Origin: Acanthochromis polyacanthus
Taxonomy: Eukaryota > Chordata > Actinopteri > Pomacentridae
Direction: 5' to 3'
NCBI RefSeq assembly: GCF_021347895.1
Contig: NC_067134.1
Coordinates: 27,502,152-27,566,151 of the forward strand
Length of the DNA stretch: 64,000 bases
In this document: positions 1 to 11,756 of the stretch, piece after piece
Layout of the letters: every line of letters begins with the position of its first letter
Numbering within the stretch: position 1 is the stretch's first letter
The notes under the pieces: generated by a model
Told to the model about the DNA's origin: nothing
The model's database searches: none
The model's input: only the letters and a program-made list of their open reading frames with translations
Translations under genes and position numbers: made by a program

Positions 1-192
1 ACACGCTGACATGTGCCACGTGTGACGGAGACATGGAAAGATGACATACAGAGCATACCACAGCCGTATGCTCATCGTGATAGCATGCTGTGAGATGTCC
101 ATGCGCGCTCAGATAGCATCGCCTTCATTGTGAACGTATGAAGTAAACTAAAATGTCACTGAAGGCTGAATCCCACTTATGCTGTACAGAGG
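1..192. other. Unassigned non-coding sequence
   Basis: No coding signal, terminal repeat or RNA gene is visible before the first transposon. Confidence 0.5.
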
Positions 193-200
193 TGTATATA

Positions 201-744
201 TAGGGCTGGGCGATAAATCAGATTAATTCGATTAATTTTTAAACCCGACGATTTGAAAATTTGCCAAATCGTAAAATCGAGGCTGGCTTAAATAAATAAC
301 AATACAGATTCTTCTTCTGCCTTTCACGACTTGTGCACTGGTGTTTGCTTCCACCTCTCATCTCCTTCCACCAAAACACTCACACCCCCGTCACGGTGGA
401 CAGAACAGCAGACGAAGAGTCGGTCGCGAGAAAAGGGCCTCATGTTACATCGATTATATGGAAGTGGTTCGGCTTTGACAAGACTGACACAGAGCAAACT
501 ACAGTCATGTGCAAGGTTTGCAAAAGTACTGTGAAAACGAAGAGTAGCAGCACAACTAACCTCTTTCAGCACCTCGGACAGAGGCATCCTAAAGAATGGG
601 AAGAGTGCTGCAGCTACGGGAGTGCGGCATGGCTAGCACTAGCCATAGCAAACAGACCGCAAAGAAACAACAAAAATCGATTAAAATCGTCCAAGATGAC
701 TAAAAAATCGAGATTTTATTTTTTGGCCGTATCGCCCAGCCCTA
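201..744 (+). mobile_element. hAT-type DNA transposon remnant with BED finger
   Basis: A 544-bp element. The left end begins TAGGGCTGGGCGATA and the right end carries the inverted form (TATCGCCCAGCCCTA with one base inserted or changed). The flanking 8-mers TGTATATA (193-200) and GGTATATA (745-752) differ at one base, which fits the 8-bp target duplication of hAT transposons. The interior encodes only the N-terminal BED zinc finger of a hAT transposase. The catalytic domain is absent, so the copy is non-autonomous and probably an internal-deletion derivative. Confidence 0.85.
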
Positions 745-773
745 GGTATATATTTCTCCTGTGTATCTGGTAA
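333..773 (+). pseudogene. hAT transposase fragment, BED-type zinc finger
   Basis: The open frame (146 codons) contains a WKWFGF hydrophobic patch near residue 43, then C60-x2-C63 and H80-x4-H85, the spacing of a BED zinc finger (DNA-binding N-terminus of hAT transposases and ZBED proteins). Visible pieces are VMCKVCKSTVKTK and NLFQHLGQRHPKEW. After the finger the frame runs through degraded sequence and crosses the right terminal repeat before stopping, so the C-terminal part is not genuine protein. The dimerisation and RNase H-like catalytic regions are missing. This is a transposase relic, not a host ZBED gene, because it lies wholly between the terminal repeats of a short element. The first ATG may not be the original start. 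Confidence 0.8.
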
Positions 774-1036
774 CCAGTGGCCGACCTCTTTTTAGTTATC
801 TTGTGTACGTTATGCATGTGTACGTTATGTACGGAAACCGAATCATGCAACCATATGATGTCATGTTCTTATCTAATGTATAATGTTTTCTGAGGTGTTG
901 CTGAAATATTCTGGAGTAACTTACCTTCACCTGGAGCGTACTCCGAGCCTTCCAAAGGCATCTCTTTCCCCCACCAACATGAATCCAGGCGCTAAAGTCA
1001 TAACTAAGCACCCACAGCCATGTTGATCATCCGCCA
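745..1036. other. Unassigned non-coding sequence
   Basis: Short spacer between the hAT remnant and the CACTA-like element. No gene or repeat is recognised. Confidence 0.4.
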
Positions 1037-1220
1037 CACTGCAAAAACTCAAAATCTCACCAAGTCTGTTTGTCTTATTTTTAGTCTAAATGTCTCATCT
1101 CACTTGATTTAAGATAAATTCACTTAACAGGTGACATTTCAGCAGATGGAGGGACTTGTTTTAAGACATCTTAAATATCTCGTTAAGTCAAACGATTTTG
1201 AAATTATCTTGTTTATTTAA

Positions 1221-1748
1221 ATCCTCCAGTCGTCCTGCTGGTCAAGTTGACCCATTTTAAAGTTTAAAAATGTGGGGAAAAATATTTTCACAGTGAAGAC
1301 TTCCACATTTTCTAAAATCTTTGGGGAAATTTTTGAACGTTTTTTGGTGGAAATAAAAAAAATATTTAAAAATGAATGTTTCTTTAAGAACATCCAGAAA
1401 AAATCAACCAAAATCCAGCGAATTTCGCTGGATTTTGGTTGATTTTTTCTGAATGTTCTTAAAGAAAATATAAGTTTTAATGATATATATGTAATCACTT
1501 TAGTTTTTTTTTTAATTTTTTGGAAGATTTTTTATTCATTTTTTGGGAAATATTTACAATTTTTATATTTTTAAAATTTTTATTTCTTGTCAAATTTGGG
1601 GATTTTTTAAAATATATTTTTAGGGGAAACTTCTTACTAAAGATTTTGATTTTTATGAATTTGGGGAATTTTTTGCTGAGTTTTTGGATTTTTTTCAGAC
1701 AAGGAAACAATATTTTTTGGTGCTGTAAATGAGGACAGCAGGAGGGAT
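1221..1748. mobile_element. Nested AT-rich MITE with inverted ends
   Basis: The left end begins ATCCTCCAGTCGTCCTGCTG and the right end reads GAGGACAGCAGGAGGGAT, its imperfect inverse. The interior is a purine/pyrimidine-biased, very AT-rich stretch of TTTTTGGGGAATTTT-like motifs. Similar short elements are common in fish genomes. It interrupts the CACTA-like element, so it is the younger of the two. It encodes nothing; the open frames here are low-complexity artefacts. Confidence 0.6.
1379..1468. repeat. Near-perfect 90-bp hairpin
   Basis: Left arm 1379-1422 and right arm 1424-1468 are inverse complements with a single mismatch. The centre reads CCAGCGAATTTCGCTGG. It lies inside the nested MITE and can form a stem of about 44 bp with essentially no loop. 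Confidence 0.9.
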
Positions 1749-1950
1749 AAGACACCTAAGCTTGACAATCCTGACAAAAATAAAGCTCAAAATACGTTTT
1801 TCCAGCTAATTTTAAGATCTCAAGATCATATCTTACGTCAAGAAATCTTACCACTTCTTCTATTGGCAGATTTTTTCACTTATTTCAAGGTAAAAGTTCC
1901 TTGAATTAAATTCTTTTTTTCTTGTTTTGAGAGGGGCATTTTTTCCAGTG

Positions 1951-3082
1951 TACACACATTGATGTCCATTTGTATTTACTTACTATGGCTAAGTTTTTAT
2001 CCTTTAAACACGCGATTATTTCAAACGCTATGCCACTTTTGTGTCTTAGCTTGAATATATGTGTAATATGTTATGTTTTCAACTGAAGCAAGAGATGCCA
2101 CCAGCTTCTTTTGACCGTATTAGCAATCATTAGCATGCTAAAAAATGAAATGAAATCCGTTTTCACTTCGATGCTGCACATTCTGATCAAAAAGCCAAAT
2201 TATATTGACCATGACTTAATGCGTAAAAGCAACAAAAATGGTAAAAAATCCAAGGAGGGTGAGAGCTTTTTATGGGCATCTTAAGAAAAATCTGATTTGG
2301 GCATAGATGACAGAGCATGTGAAGCCTGAGGATAGCGTGAATGTCCGAGACTTCACCTGAGCAGCATCAGATTCTTTAGGGTTGTCATTTGGATACATGA
2401 TTTGTACTTGTGTCTGGAGCCTGAGGTTCATCTCCTCTGAAATGATTCCACGCAGACCCAAACAGCTGTGATTGATGCAGTTAGCGGTGTGCTTTGTTTA
2501 CTTGTCCTATTGATCCGAGCAAAGATAATTCTTCTGCTCAACAAAATATGATATCTCGGAGGCTGTAATTGTACCTGGCCTGCTCGGTGATGCAAACACA
2601 AGAGCCAGTGTTGTGCCAACGCAGCCATATGTTGTTTTTCTACTAATCTGTGCACAGACTCAACATCTTCTCTCTGTTTTTTATGCAGCATTTGTTAGCT
2701 TCAACTCCAACGTGATCCAATCTATTTCAGACGCAATCATTCAGAGGACCCCAAAAAATAGCCGAGGCTTAAGGGATTACTTGGATAAAATAATTCTTAC
2801 TCAATGGATCACATTTTAATAATAGAGGGATTGTTTTGTGATGCTCAAAAGCACTTTTTTCATTATTATATATGGGAAAATGCTTTTTGGGTCAGTGTTG
2901 ACGGCACGATGAAAAGCGTCGTCCTGAGATGATCTCTGGTAAACTGACCTGTGAATTAGGACAACTGATCACTAATAAACCAGCGTTACTGTGCTGACGG
3001 AGCTTATTAGCTCTGCTTCATGGCTCACTTTTACTTTCTGCAGACGATCAGTGTTAGGGGCTTTGGAATCAGTGGTACAAAT
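1951..3082. other. Unassigned non-coding sequence
   Basis: About 1.1 kb of ordinary-composition DNA. The short open frames have no recognisable domain or splice context. No repeat family is recognised. Confidence 0.4.
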
Positions 3083-4755
3083 CAGACAAAAAAAAAGACA
3101 AAAACAAGAGAAAATATGAGACAAAATCTATAATAAGACAATGATAAGGCACAAAATAACAAAAGCGAGACACAAAACGACAAAAAAGAGACAGAATTAG
3201 ACAACAAGGTCACAAAACCACAAAAACAAGATAAAGTGTGACAAAAACGAGACACAAAATGACAAAAGAACAAAGAGCAATGCAGTATTTCACTCTATGA
3301 TCAAGGTCTAGTAATGAAAAACAACAACGAAAACAAAATATATTACAAAATATATTACAAAGTAACAGAAGCGAGACACAAAACGACACAAATGAGACAA
3401 AAAACAAGACAAAAATTTACACAAATGAGATCAGAAATGACAAAAGCGAGAAATGAGACGACAAAAAAGTGGACAAATGTCAGAAAACGACACAAACGAT
3501 ACACAAAACAACGAATAAAGTGAAACACAAAATGATTAAAATAAGATGAAAACATGAGCGACACTAAAAGGAAACACAAAACGACAAGAATGAGAAACAA
3601 AACATGAGATAAACGACAAAAGTCAGAAAAAAACAACAAAAAGGGACAAAATGTTACAAAAATGAGACACAAAATGACAAAAAAACACAAAGAACAATCT
3701 AGTATTTTACTTGATGATCAAGGTCTGGTAATTAAAAAACAACAAAAACAAAATATTACAAAAGAGAGGCACAAAACGACACAAATGAGACACAAAACAA
3801 ACAAAAAAGAGACAAAAAATTAGACAAAAGGTTACAAAGTGACAAAAACAAGACAAACAATTACACAAATGAGATCAAAAATGACAAAAGCGAGAAATAA
3901 GACGACAAAAAAGTGGACAGACATCACAAAACGACGCAAACGATACACAAAACGAATAAAGCGAAACACAAAATGATTAAAATAAGATGAAAACACGAGT
4001 GACACTAAAAGGAAACACAAAACGACAAGAATGAGAAAAAAACGAGATAAACGACAAAAGTCAGAAGAAAACAACAAAAAGGGACAAAATGTTACAAAAA
4101 TGAGACACAAAATGACAAAAAAAATGAACAATCTAATATTTTACTTTATAATCAAGGTCTAGTAATTAAAAAATACAACAAAAACACAATATTACAAAAG
4201 AGAGGCACAAAACGACACAAATGAGACACAAAACAAAACAAAAAAGAGACAAAAAATTAGACAAAAGTTTACAAAGTGACAAAAACAAGACAAACAATTA
4301 CACAAATGAGATCAAAAATGACAAAAGCGAGAAATAAGACGACAAAAAAGTGGACAGACATCACAAAACGACGCAAACGATACACAAAACAACGAATAAA
4401 GCGAAACACAAAATGATTAAAATATGATGAAAACACGAGCGACACTAAAAGGAAACACAAAACGACAAGAATGAGAAAAAAACGAGATAAATGACAAAAG
4501 TCAGAAGAAAAACAACAAAAAGGGACAAAATGTTACAAAAATGAGACACAAAATGACAAAAAAAACACAAAGAACAATCTCGTATTTCACTTTCTGATCC
4601 AAACAACGTGTCATGGTCTGGAAATGATTTTAAATTTATAGTTTTACTAATTTACAATCTGCAGTTTATGTCTTCTCTGTAATTTTTACACTTTGAGGAC
4701 CGGATTGGACCCTCTGGAGGACCACTTTTGGACCACGGGCCTCATGGTGGACCCT
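3083..4755 (-). mobile_element. Array-bearing hAT-like element, copy 1 (left end missing)
   Basis: The GACAAAA-type array starts abruptly at about 3083 without an end B. The right side runs through the usual subterminal block (ACAATCTGCAGTTTATGTCTT) into a degraded end A (ACCGGATTGGACCCTCTGGA at about 4699, then 'GGACCACGGGCCTCATGG'). The terminal CACCCCTG is lost. The array consists of short units such as GACAAAAACGAGACACAAAA. The 60-110-codon frames across it, full of Phe/Cys/Leu or Lys/Thr, are low-complexity artefacts. Confidence 0.75.
3303..4600. repeat. Three tandem ~430-bp higher-order units
   Basis: The boundary text ATGATCAAGGTCTAGTAAT recurs near 3303, 3720 and 4154, spacings of 417 and 434 bp. 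Each unit ends with AGTATTTTACTT followed by a 'TGATCA/ATCA' junction. Units 2 and 3 are almost identical over their whole length, including internal variants such as ATAAGATGAAAACACGAG. The array has therefore grown by duplication of a long block, not only by slippage of the short motif. Confidence 0.85.
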
Positions 4756-5529
4756 CTGGTCTCAACACTTGGAGCAAATGAAAGCAGCCACACCTTGTCG
4801 TCCCTTTGAGACAATAAGGTTATGCTTTCATGTCATTTTTTTATTTATTTTTTTCGCTCCATAGCAGTAAAAAGCCTGACAGATGAATGCCTCGATCTGG
4901 ATCTTCTTCTGTCGCCTCCGTTTTGTCGGTCAGTGAACACGTCCGTGCAGCCGTGTTCATTGTTGATTTGAAGGTCATTCCTGCTTTCACGCCTCCGTTC
5001 TCCTCCTCTCTGTCTTGTCTTTTGGCAGCTCGTTTTTTTCCCACCGCTGTTTTTGTTTGCGCCGAGTTTTCGAGCGTTCCCCTTTGCGATCCGAAAGTAT
5101 GAAAACAATTTATTTTGTTTTCAATCCTCCATCGACTGTCCTCATTATGACTAAACAGAGGCAAAGCGAGAACCGCCCACATCAATATTTCAGGCACTCA
5201 TGGGCACAAAAGAGACACGGTCCAGAAACAGAAGGAGACGAGATGAGCCAAAAAATAATCTGAATAGAGTCTGAGTGGAAAAAGTAAATGGCATTGTGTG
5301 GGGCATAAAAACATCTGAGGAACATCACAGAAAGAGTGGCAGAGGGGTAGAGAGGAGACTTTGGGAGTCTGGTTTGTTTTGCTTTCAAGGCTGGCTGGGA
5401 CAGAATGGATTAACTAAAGGCCAAACAGAGTCCCTGTGAAACGCTGAGATTTTGAGAGAGAGGCAGAGGAAATGAAGCAGCAAAACAGAAGAAAGGATCC
5501 ATAGACGTACAATGGACCGCAACAGGTGG
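4756..5529. other. Unassigned non-coding sequence
   Basis: No gene is recognised. Open frames on both strands overlap each other and show no domain. Confidence 0.4.
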
Positions 5530-7150
5530 GGTAGCAACAAAACAAGACAAAATATTACAGAAATGAGACACAAAACGACAAAAAATGAGACATACGACAC
5601 GAAGCAAAACTAAAAAGAGACAAAAAGTTGTACAAAAGGTTTACGAAGCGACAAAAAATACGCAAACGAGACATAAAATTACATAAATGAGATAAAAAAT
5701 GACAAAAACGAGAAAACGACAAAAAATGAGACATACGACACGAAACAAAACTAAAAAGAGGCAACAAATTTGACAAAAAAGGTTAAAAAGCGACAAAACA
5801 ATGGACAAACGACAAAAACGAGACAAAAAATGACAAAAACGAGAAACAAAACGACAAAAAAGTGGACATACAACACAAGCGAGACAAAAAGGAAACACAA
5901 AACGACAAAGACGAGAAACAAAACGACAAAAAATGAGACATACGACACGAAACAAAACAAAAAAGAGGCAACGAATTCAACAGAAAAGGTTAAAAAGTGA
6001 CAAAACAATGGACAAACGACAAAAAAGAGACAAAAATTACAAAAACAAGACACAAAGAGACAAAAAATGAGACTAACGACGCGAAACTAAACAAAAAGAA
6101 AAAATAAACAAGTTACAAAGCAACAAAAATACTGACACACAACTATAACTAGACAAAAATTCGACAAATGACACAAGACCAAAAATGACAAAAGCAAGAC
6201 AAAAAACGACAAAAACGTAGACAACACAAGCGAGACAAACTGACAAAAGAACAATGACCAATCTAGTATTTTACTTTATGATCAAAACAACAAAAATTCA
6301 GGCAACAAAAGACAAAAACCAACAAAAACAAGACAAAATAGTACAAAAATGAGACGCAAAATGACAAAAACAAGACACATAGCAACAAAAAATTTGACAA
6401 ACGACACGAAACAAAACAAAAAACGAGGCAAAAACTTTGACAAAAATCTTACAAAGTGACAAAACGAGACAAAAAATAAAAGCGAGAAACGGAACAACAA
6501 AAACTTAGACAAGCAACACAAGCGAGACAAAAAAACCCACTAACAAAAACCCAGCAAACAAAATGCAAAAAACATGACGGAAACGACAAAAGTCAGACAA
6601 AAGTCAGACAAAAACCAACAAAAACGAAACCAAGTATTACAAAAATGAGACGCAAAATGACAAAAACGAGACACAAAACGACAAAAAATGAGATCAACTA
6701 CACGAAACAAAACAAAAAAGAGGCAACGAATTAGACAAAAAAGGTTAAAAAGCGACAAAACAATGGACAAACGACAAAAACGAGCCAAAAAATGACAAAA
6801 ACGAGAAACAAAGCGACAAAAAGTAGACAACAAAAACAAGACAAAATATTACGAAAATGAGACACAAAATGACAAAAAATGAGACATACGACACAAAACA
6901 AAACTAAAAAGAGACAAAAAATTGGACAAAAGACTTACAAAGCGACAACAAGTGTACAAACGACAAAAACGAGACATAAAATTACACAAATGACATCAAA
7001 AATGACAAAAACGAGAAACAAAACAACAAAAAAGTGGACATACAGCACAAGCGAGACATAAAGGAAACACAAAACAACAAAGACGAGAAACAAAACTACA
7101 AAAACATGAGAGAATGCGACAAACATGAGACAAAAGAACAGCGAGCAACA
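5530..7150 (-). mobile_element. Array-bearing hAT-like element, copy 2 (both ends missing)
   Basis: A 1.6-kb GACAAAA array with neither terminal segment. An internal boundary motif, CAATCTAGTATTTTACTTTATGATCA split over about 6250-6285, shows at least two fused blocks. Units such as GAGACATACGACACGAAACA recur at about 5588, 5710, 5936 and 6885, evidence of block duplication within the array. No coding potential. Confidence 0.7.
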
Positions 7151-7611
7151 GTTGTGTGTTTATTCTCATATTAAAGCTCTGCAGCTTTAATATGAGTCCG
7201 GATATACGAGCAAAGAGAACCAACAAAGGATTCTGCAGGTTTCTGACACATTAAAACACGGCTGATGTGTTTTCATCGAACCCTGTGTTGGTTTTCTGGG
7301 GTACGTGATGCAACAGTTAGTCAGAGTTTTCCCTCGGAGGTTTTGGCGGTTCTGTCCTGTCAAAACTCTCCTCCCCTGCGTCTGCTTGATGTACAGTACA
7401 AGATTTTTCACTCCTTTCGGCTTCAGAGGGAGATAAAAAGCCGGGTTACATATTTTTGTAATAAATACTTTGACTGGAGGCGGTTCATGCTGCGCTGACA
7501 GGTGTTGCCTAAACGTCTGGACAAACCACAAAGTGATTCAGCAAAATTAATCTGGATGTCGTTCACTGTAACGTCTCCTGAAGCTGTTTTCCTGTTTGCT
7601 TTACCGTACAG
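7151..7611. other. Unassigned non-coding sequence
   Basis: Ordinary-composition spacer between two array elements. A short inverted repeat, AAAGCTCTGCAGCTTT, lies at about 7174. No gene is recognised. Confidence 0.4.
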
Positions 7612-9441
7612 CAGGGGTGTCAAACATGAGGCCCGCGGGACAAAACCGGCCAATCAGAGGGTCCAATCCGGCCCTCAGGACGACTTTAAATTAGTAAAAC
7701 TATAAATTTGATCGAACAGTAAAATACTAGATTGCTCATTGTACTTAAGCCATTTTGTGTCTCATTTGTGTCATATTTTGTCTACTTTTTGTTGTTTTTG
7801 TCTTTTTTTGTCTGACCTTTGTCGTTCATCTCACGTTTTTGTCATTTTGTTTCGCTTTATCCGTTGTTTTGTGCATCGTTTGTGTCGTTTTGTTTCTCGT
7901 TTTTGTCATTTTTGATCTCATTTGTGTAATTTTATGTCTTGTTTTTGTCGTTTGTACATTTTTTGTCGCTTTGTAAATCTTTTGTCCAATTTTTTGTCTG
8001 TTTTTAGTTTTGTTTTGTCTCTTATGTCTCATTTTTTGTCGCTTTGTGTCTCATTTTCGTAATATTTTGTCCTGTTTTTGTTGTCTTCTTTGTTGTTGTT
8101 TTGTTTCTCGTTTTTGTCATTTTTTGTCGCTATGGGTCTCATTTTGGTCATATTTTGTCTTGTTTTGCTGTTTGACATTTTTCGTTTGTCTCATGTCTGT
8201 CTTGTGTTGTCTACTTTTTGTCGTTTTGTTTCTCGTTTTTGTCATTTTTGATCTCATTTATGTAATTTTATGTCTCATTTTTTGTCGTTTTGTGTCTCAT
8301 TTTCGTCATATTTTGTATTGTTTTTGCTGTTTGACTTTTTTCGTTGTCTAATGTCTGGCTTGTGTTGTCTACTTTTTTGTCGTTTTGTTTCTCGTTTTTG
8401 TCATTTTTTGTCTCCTTTTTGTCGTTTGTCCATTGTTTTGTCGCTTTTAACCTTTTTTGTCTAATTCGTTGCCTCTTTTTTTGTTTTGTTTCGTGTCGTT
8501 GGTCTCATTTTTTTGTCATTTTGTTTCTCGTTTTTGTCATTTTTTTGTCTCGTTTTTGTGGTTTGTGTATTGTTTTGTCGCTTTTATTCTATTTCGTTGC
8601 CTTTTTTTTGTTTCTTGTTTTTGTAGTTTTGTGTTTTCTTTTTGTCTCGGTCGTGATTTTTGTCTCATTTTTGTCATTTTGCGTTTTGCTCTATTTGTTT
8701 TGGTTTTTTTTGTCTCGCTTGTGTTGTTTGTCTACTTTTTTGTCGTTTTGTTTCTCATTTTTGTCATTTTTGATCTCATTTGTGTAATTTTTTGTCTCAT
8801 TTTAGTCACTTGTCCATTTTTTGTCGATTTGTAGCCTTTTTGTCTAAATTAGTCTCTTTTTGTTTCATTTCGTGTCGTTTGTCTCATTTTTTGTCATTTT
8901 GTGTCTCGCTTTTGTTATTTTTCGCCTCATTTTTAGTAATATTTTGTCTTTTGTCTGACTTTTGCTGTTTGTCTCATGTTTTTGGCGTTTCTTGTTTTTG
9001 TAGTTTTGTGTTTTCTTTTTGTCTCTGTCGTGATTTTTATCTCATTTTTGTCATTTTGCTTTATTTGTTTTGTTTGTTTTTTGTCTCACTTCTGTTGTTT
9101 GTCCACTTTTTTGTCGTTCTGATTCTCACCTTTGCCATTTTTGGTCTCATTTATGTACTTTTTTTGTCACTTTGTAAGTTTTTTTTGTCAAATTTTTTGT
9201 CATGTAAGTATTTGTCATTTTATGTCTTGTTTTTGTCATTTTGTGTCTCATTTTTGCAATTTTGTATCCTTGTTTTCATTGCTTTTTGTCTTTTTTTTGT
9301 CTGACTTTTGTCATTTTGTCATTTTGAAATTTAAACATATTTGCTCTACAACAAAAGAAATATGTGGAATTGTGGTTATTTATAGGTTATTATGCTGTGA
9401 TTTTACTGGTCCGGTCCTCTAAGATGAATTTGACACCCCTG
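7612..9441 (+). mobile_element. Array-bearing hAT-like element, copy 3 (both ends present)
   Basis: The most complete copy. End A begins CAGGGGTGTCAAACATGAGG at 7612 and continues through 'GGGTCCAATCCGGCCCTCAG' and the boundary AGTAAAATACTAGATTGCTC. About 1.5 kb of TTTTGTC-type array follows. End B closes with TTATGCTGTGATTTTACTGG and TTTGACACCCCTG. The flanking 8-mers do not match, so the original duplication has decayed or an end has been remade. The array contains at least four recurrences of 'TTTTTGATCTCATTT.TGTAATTTT' spaced about 300-500 bp apart. Confidence 0.8.
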
Positions 9442-10029
9442 GTCTCGATGGAGGCATTTATCTGCACGGCTTAATATTTCTGTGGAGCTAAAAAAAAAAT
9501 GGCATGAAAACAGAATCTTAATGTCTCAAAGAGCCTTACAAGGTGTGGCTGCTTTCATTTGCTCTCAGTGTTTAGGCTGTTTATCGTCTTCTTCCTCGTC
9601 TTCCAAACAGTCTACAGGTTCATCTCAGATCAAGGGCAGTAAACATCACAGGAGACAAAAAGGCAGTGGAGCACGCCGGCTGATTTGCATGTTTGACGTT
9701 CCTGTTTTTGTCTGAGCTAAGACGAACAAGGACACCATTCTGCCTGGAACATTTGTGCTTTTGTGACAGCACAGTAGGTTTTAAATCGAATAAACCCAAG
9801 GACAGGAGATGCTAGAATGGCATCCATGAAAGAAACCACTCATCTCACAGTTACTTAATCACACAGAGTTCAAGCACTGCAGCAAACAGGAATCATTAGT
9901 AAACGACAGACTTTACTATTTAATATCATTTGTGTTGCATGTTTGTGATCTTATTTATTGCTCCGCCCACTAGTTATTTGATCGGCATATGATTAGCGGA
10001 TTTGGACGAAATTTTCAGTGAAGAGCAGA
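9442..10029. other. Unassigned non-coding sequence
   Basis: No gene or repeat is recognised apart from a short Ser-rich frame without splice or domain support. Confidence 0.4.
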
Positions 10030-10851
10030 AATGACACAACATTGTAAAGTAATTTTGGACCCATTTTTAGTCTTTTTTTAAACCCTTCTCATCCGTCCTA
10101 GACAACTCATTTTGGACAAGTTTTGAACAGTCAAGGAGGAATTTTTTGAGCAAGTTCTGGACAAATTTGAGTCATTCCTACTCATTTTGCACATATTTCG
10201 GGTCTTTTTTCACTAATTTTAATAACATTTAGAGAACATATTTAAATTTGAGTCATTTTGAGCACATTTTTAATCATTTTTGGAACTCCTTTAAACCGTC
10301 CTAGATGTTTAACTCATTTTGGACAGATTGTGAACAGAAAAAGAGGATGTTTTTGAGCAAGTTCTGGACAAATTTGAGTCATTTCTACTCATTTTGCACA
10401 TATTTTGGGTCATTTTTGACGAATTTTGACAACATTTAGACAACATATTTCAAATTTGAGTCATGTTGAGCACATTTTTAATCATTTTTGGAACTCCTTT
10501 AAACCGTCCTACATGTTTAACTCATTCTGGACAGATTGTGAACAGAAAAAAGAGGATTTTTTTGAGCAAATTCTGGACAGATTTCTAATTTTGGATTTCT
10601 GTGTCATTGCGAACGACGACATCGCTGTAACCATGACAACAAGTGAACCCTACACGATCACATGGTTGTGATCCTACTACAGATCCACCGCTGAGGATTG
10701 CAAACTGTAACTGTGAATAATTCCTACTTTATAAAACAGTTTGAAGACATTTTGAAGTCGTTTTGCTTTGTTAGCACACAAATAAAAGTGTGAGTTTTCA
10801 TGGAAGTCATGGAATTGTCTGGATGACCCCAAATTTTTTGAACAGTAGTGT
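10030..10851 (-). mobile_element. Tc1/mariner-like MITE end with internal tandem repeat
   Basis: The right boundary reads GACCCCAAATTTTTTGAACA followed by GTAGTG. Its inverse (CACTAC-TGTTC-AAA...GGGGTC) resembles the terminal repeat of a fish Tc1/mariner-like family, preceded by the typical GTGAGTTTTCATGGAAGTCA. A matching left end is not found, so it is either truncated or diverged. The left half is a 203-208-bp tandem repeat. No transposase is encoded. Confidence 0.5.
10085..10590. repeat. ~205-bp tandem repeat, about 2.5 copies
   Basis: The phrase CCGTCCTA recurs at 10093, 10296 and 10504. Each time it is followed by CTCATT(T/C)TGGACA, then TTTTTGAGCAA(G/A)TTCTGGACA, then CTACTCATTTTGCACATATT in the complete copies. 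The periods are 203 and 208 bp. The last copy is cut short near 10590. Confidence 0.85.
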
Positions 10852-11290
10852 TTATGTAAACTTTATACACCTTGGCAGTGTTGCTCTCGGGTCAGTCAGT
10901 GTCAGTTCAGACAGAAATCTGTAAAAAAGTTGACCCACTTTCGTTCGTAAAGTTTCCCCTCACGTCCTGCTCGTCTTCATCCCTGTCAGCGATGAATCCC
11001 AGCCATCACTTGCTGTCGTATTGCACAGGCTGCGTTGAACGAATAGCCTCCGTATGATGATATCAGTCGGCTGTCACCCATTCCAGCTCCAGCTAAAAAT
11101 ACAGTTTACATACGCTCATAAAGACCGTATTTATTATTGCAGTCTTTTCTACGATGGAATCATTGAACTCAGCATCATAAAAAACATTCATGCTCATTTT
11201 AAAATAGATTTATTGTTGGTCTTTTGGGAAAAATTACCAAATCTGCTGGATCAAAAACATAAAGCAACTGGAATTATCAGTTTTGGTTCT
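10852..11290. other. Unassigned non-coding sequence
   Basis: No gene or repeat is recognised. Confidence 0.4.
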
Positions 11291-11330
11291 GTAGAAAGTA
11301 GGGCTGGACCCGAATATTTGCCTGGAAAAT

Positions 11331-11382
11331 CCAGACTGACTTTATTTATGTATTAATATAAATACAAATAAAGGCAGTCTGG
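11331..11382. repeat. Small foldback inside hAT element
   Basis: CCAGACTGACTTTATTTATG on the left pairs with AATAAAGGCAGTCTGG on the right, with a few mismatches and an AT-rich centre. It marks the junction between the left terminal region and the extra sequence. Confidence 0.7.
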
Positions 11383-11516
11383 CATTGTGATGACGGGAGA
11401 CGATCTCAAAAAGGAGGGGCTAACGAATGCAGCTTGAACGAGAAAGAACCAATCAGCGTAACACGGATGTGACGCACAAAGAAATCGACCTTGAAGTCCA
11501 TGTAGTCCAAACAACA

Positions 11517-11756
11517 ATGGCATGCAGCCGAGAAAGCGTCGCGGTGAATGATTACTGCCGTTTTTGTCACAAAAATCTGCGAATACATGGGGTACTCTCA
11601 GGTACAACACTTATTTTTGAAAAGGCTACGCAACAAAAGACTCCTTCCGAACGATTAGCGGTGTTAGGAATAACTTTGTTAATGTTTGTGTTTGGTTACG
11701 GGAGGTGCGCAGGTGTTTTATGGGTAATCCAGGTGCTGAAGATGACGCAGCATTAA
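11517..11756 (+). pseudogene. Captured 5' gene fragment with C-x2-C motif
   Basis: An ATG at 11517 opens MACSRESVAVNDYCRFCHKN, then LRIHGVLSGTTLIFEK and TPSERLAVLGITL, ending at a stop at about 11754. The C-x2-C pair is reminiscent of the N-terminal motif of multicopy, uncharacterised zinc-finger-type proteins in fish. I cannot name the family with confidence. Upstream (about 11440-11480) are CCAATCAGCG and TGTGACGCAC, which look like a CCAAT box and a CRE-like site of a CpG-type promoter. Fragment plus promoter-like sequence sit entirely inside a hAT element with intact duplications, suggesting transduplication of a host first exon. An in-frame GGTAC at the LSG codons could be the original donor. 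Probably non-functional. Confidence 0.45.

Larger units (their letters stand above)
1037..1950. mobile_element. CACTA (EnSpm)-like non-autonomous element
   Basis: The left end reads CACTGCAAAAACTCAAAATC and the right end TTTTTTCCAGTG, so the outer bases CACTG...CAGTG are inverted, as in vertebrate EnSpm/CACTA elements. Subterminal sequence on both sides is rich in 'TCTTA/TAAGA' motifs that recur in inverted orientation. No clean short target duplication is seen. A second element (1221-1748) has inserted into it. There is no coding capacity. Confidence 0.55.

Noticed and set aside
3314..9304. Many open frames of 60-174 codons on both strands, rich in Phe/Cys/Leu/Val or Lys/Thr/Asn
   Set aside because: They are translations of TTTTGTC or GACAAAA arrays. 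They overlap in several frames, have no domains and recur wherever the arrays do. Their membrane-protein appearance comes from T-richness.
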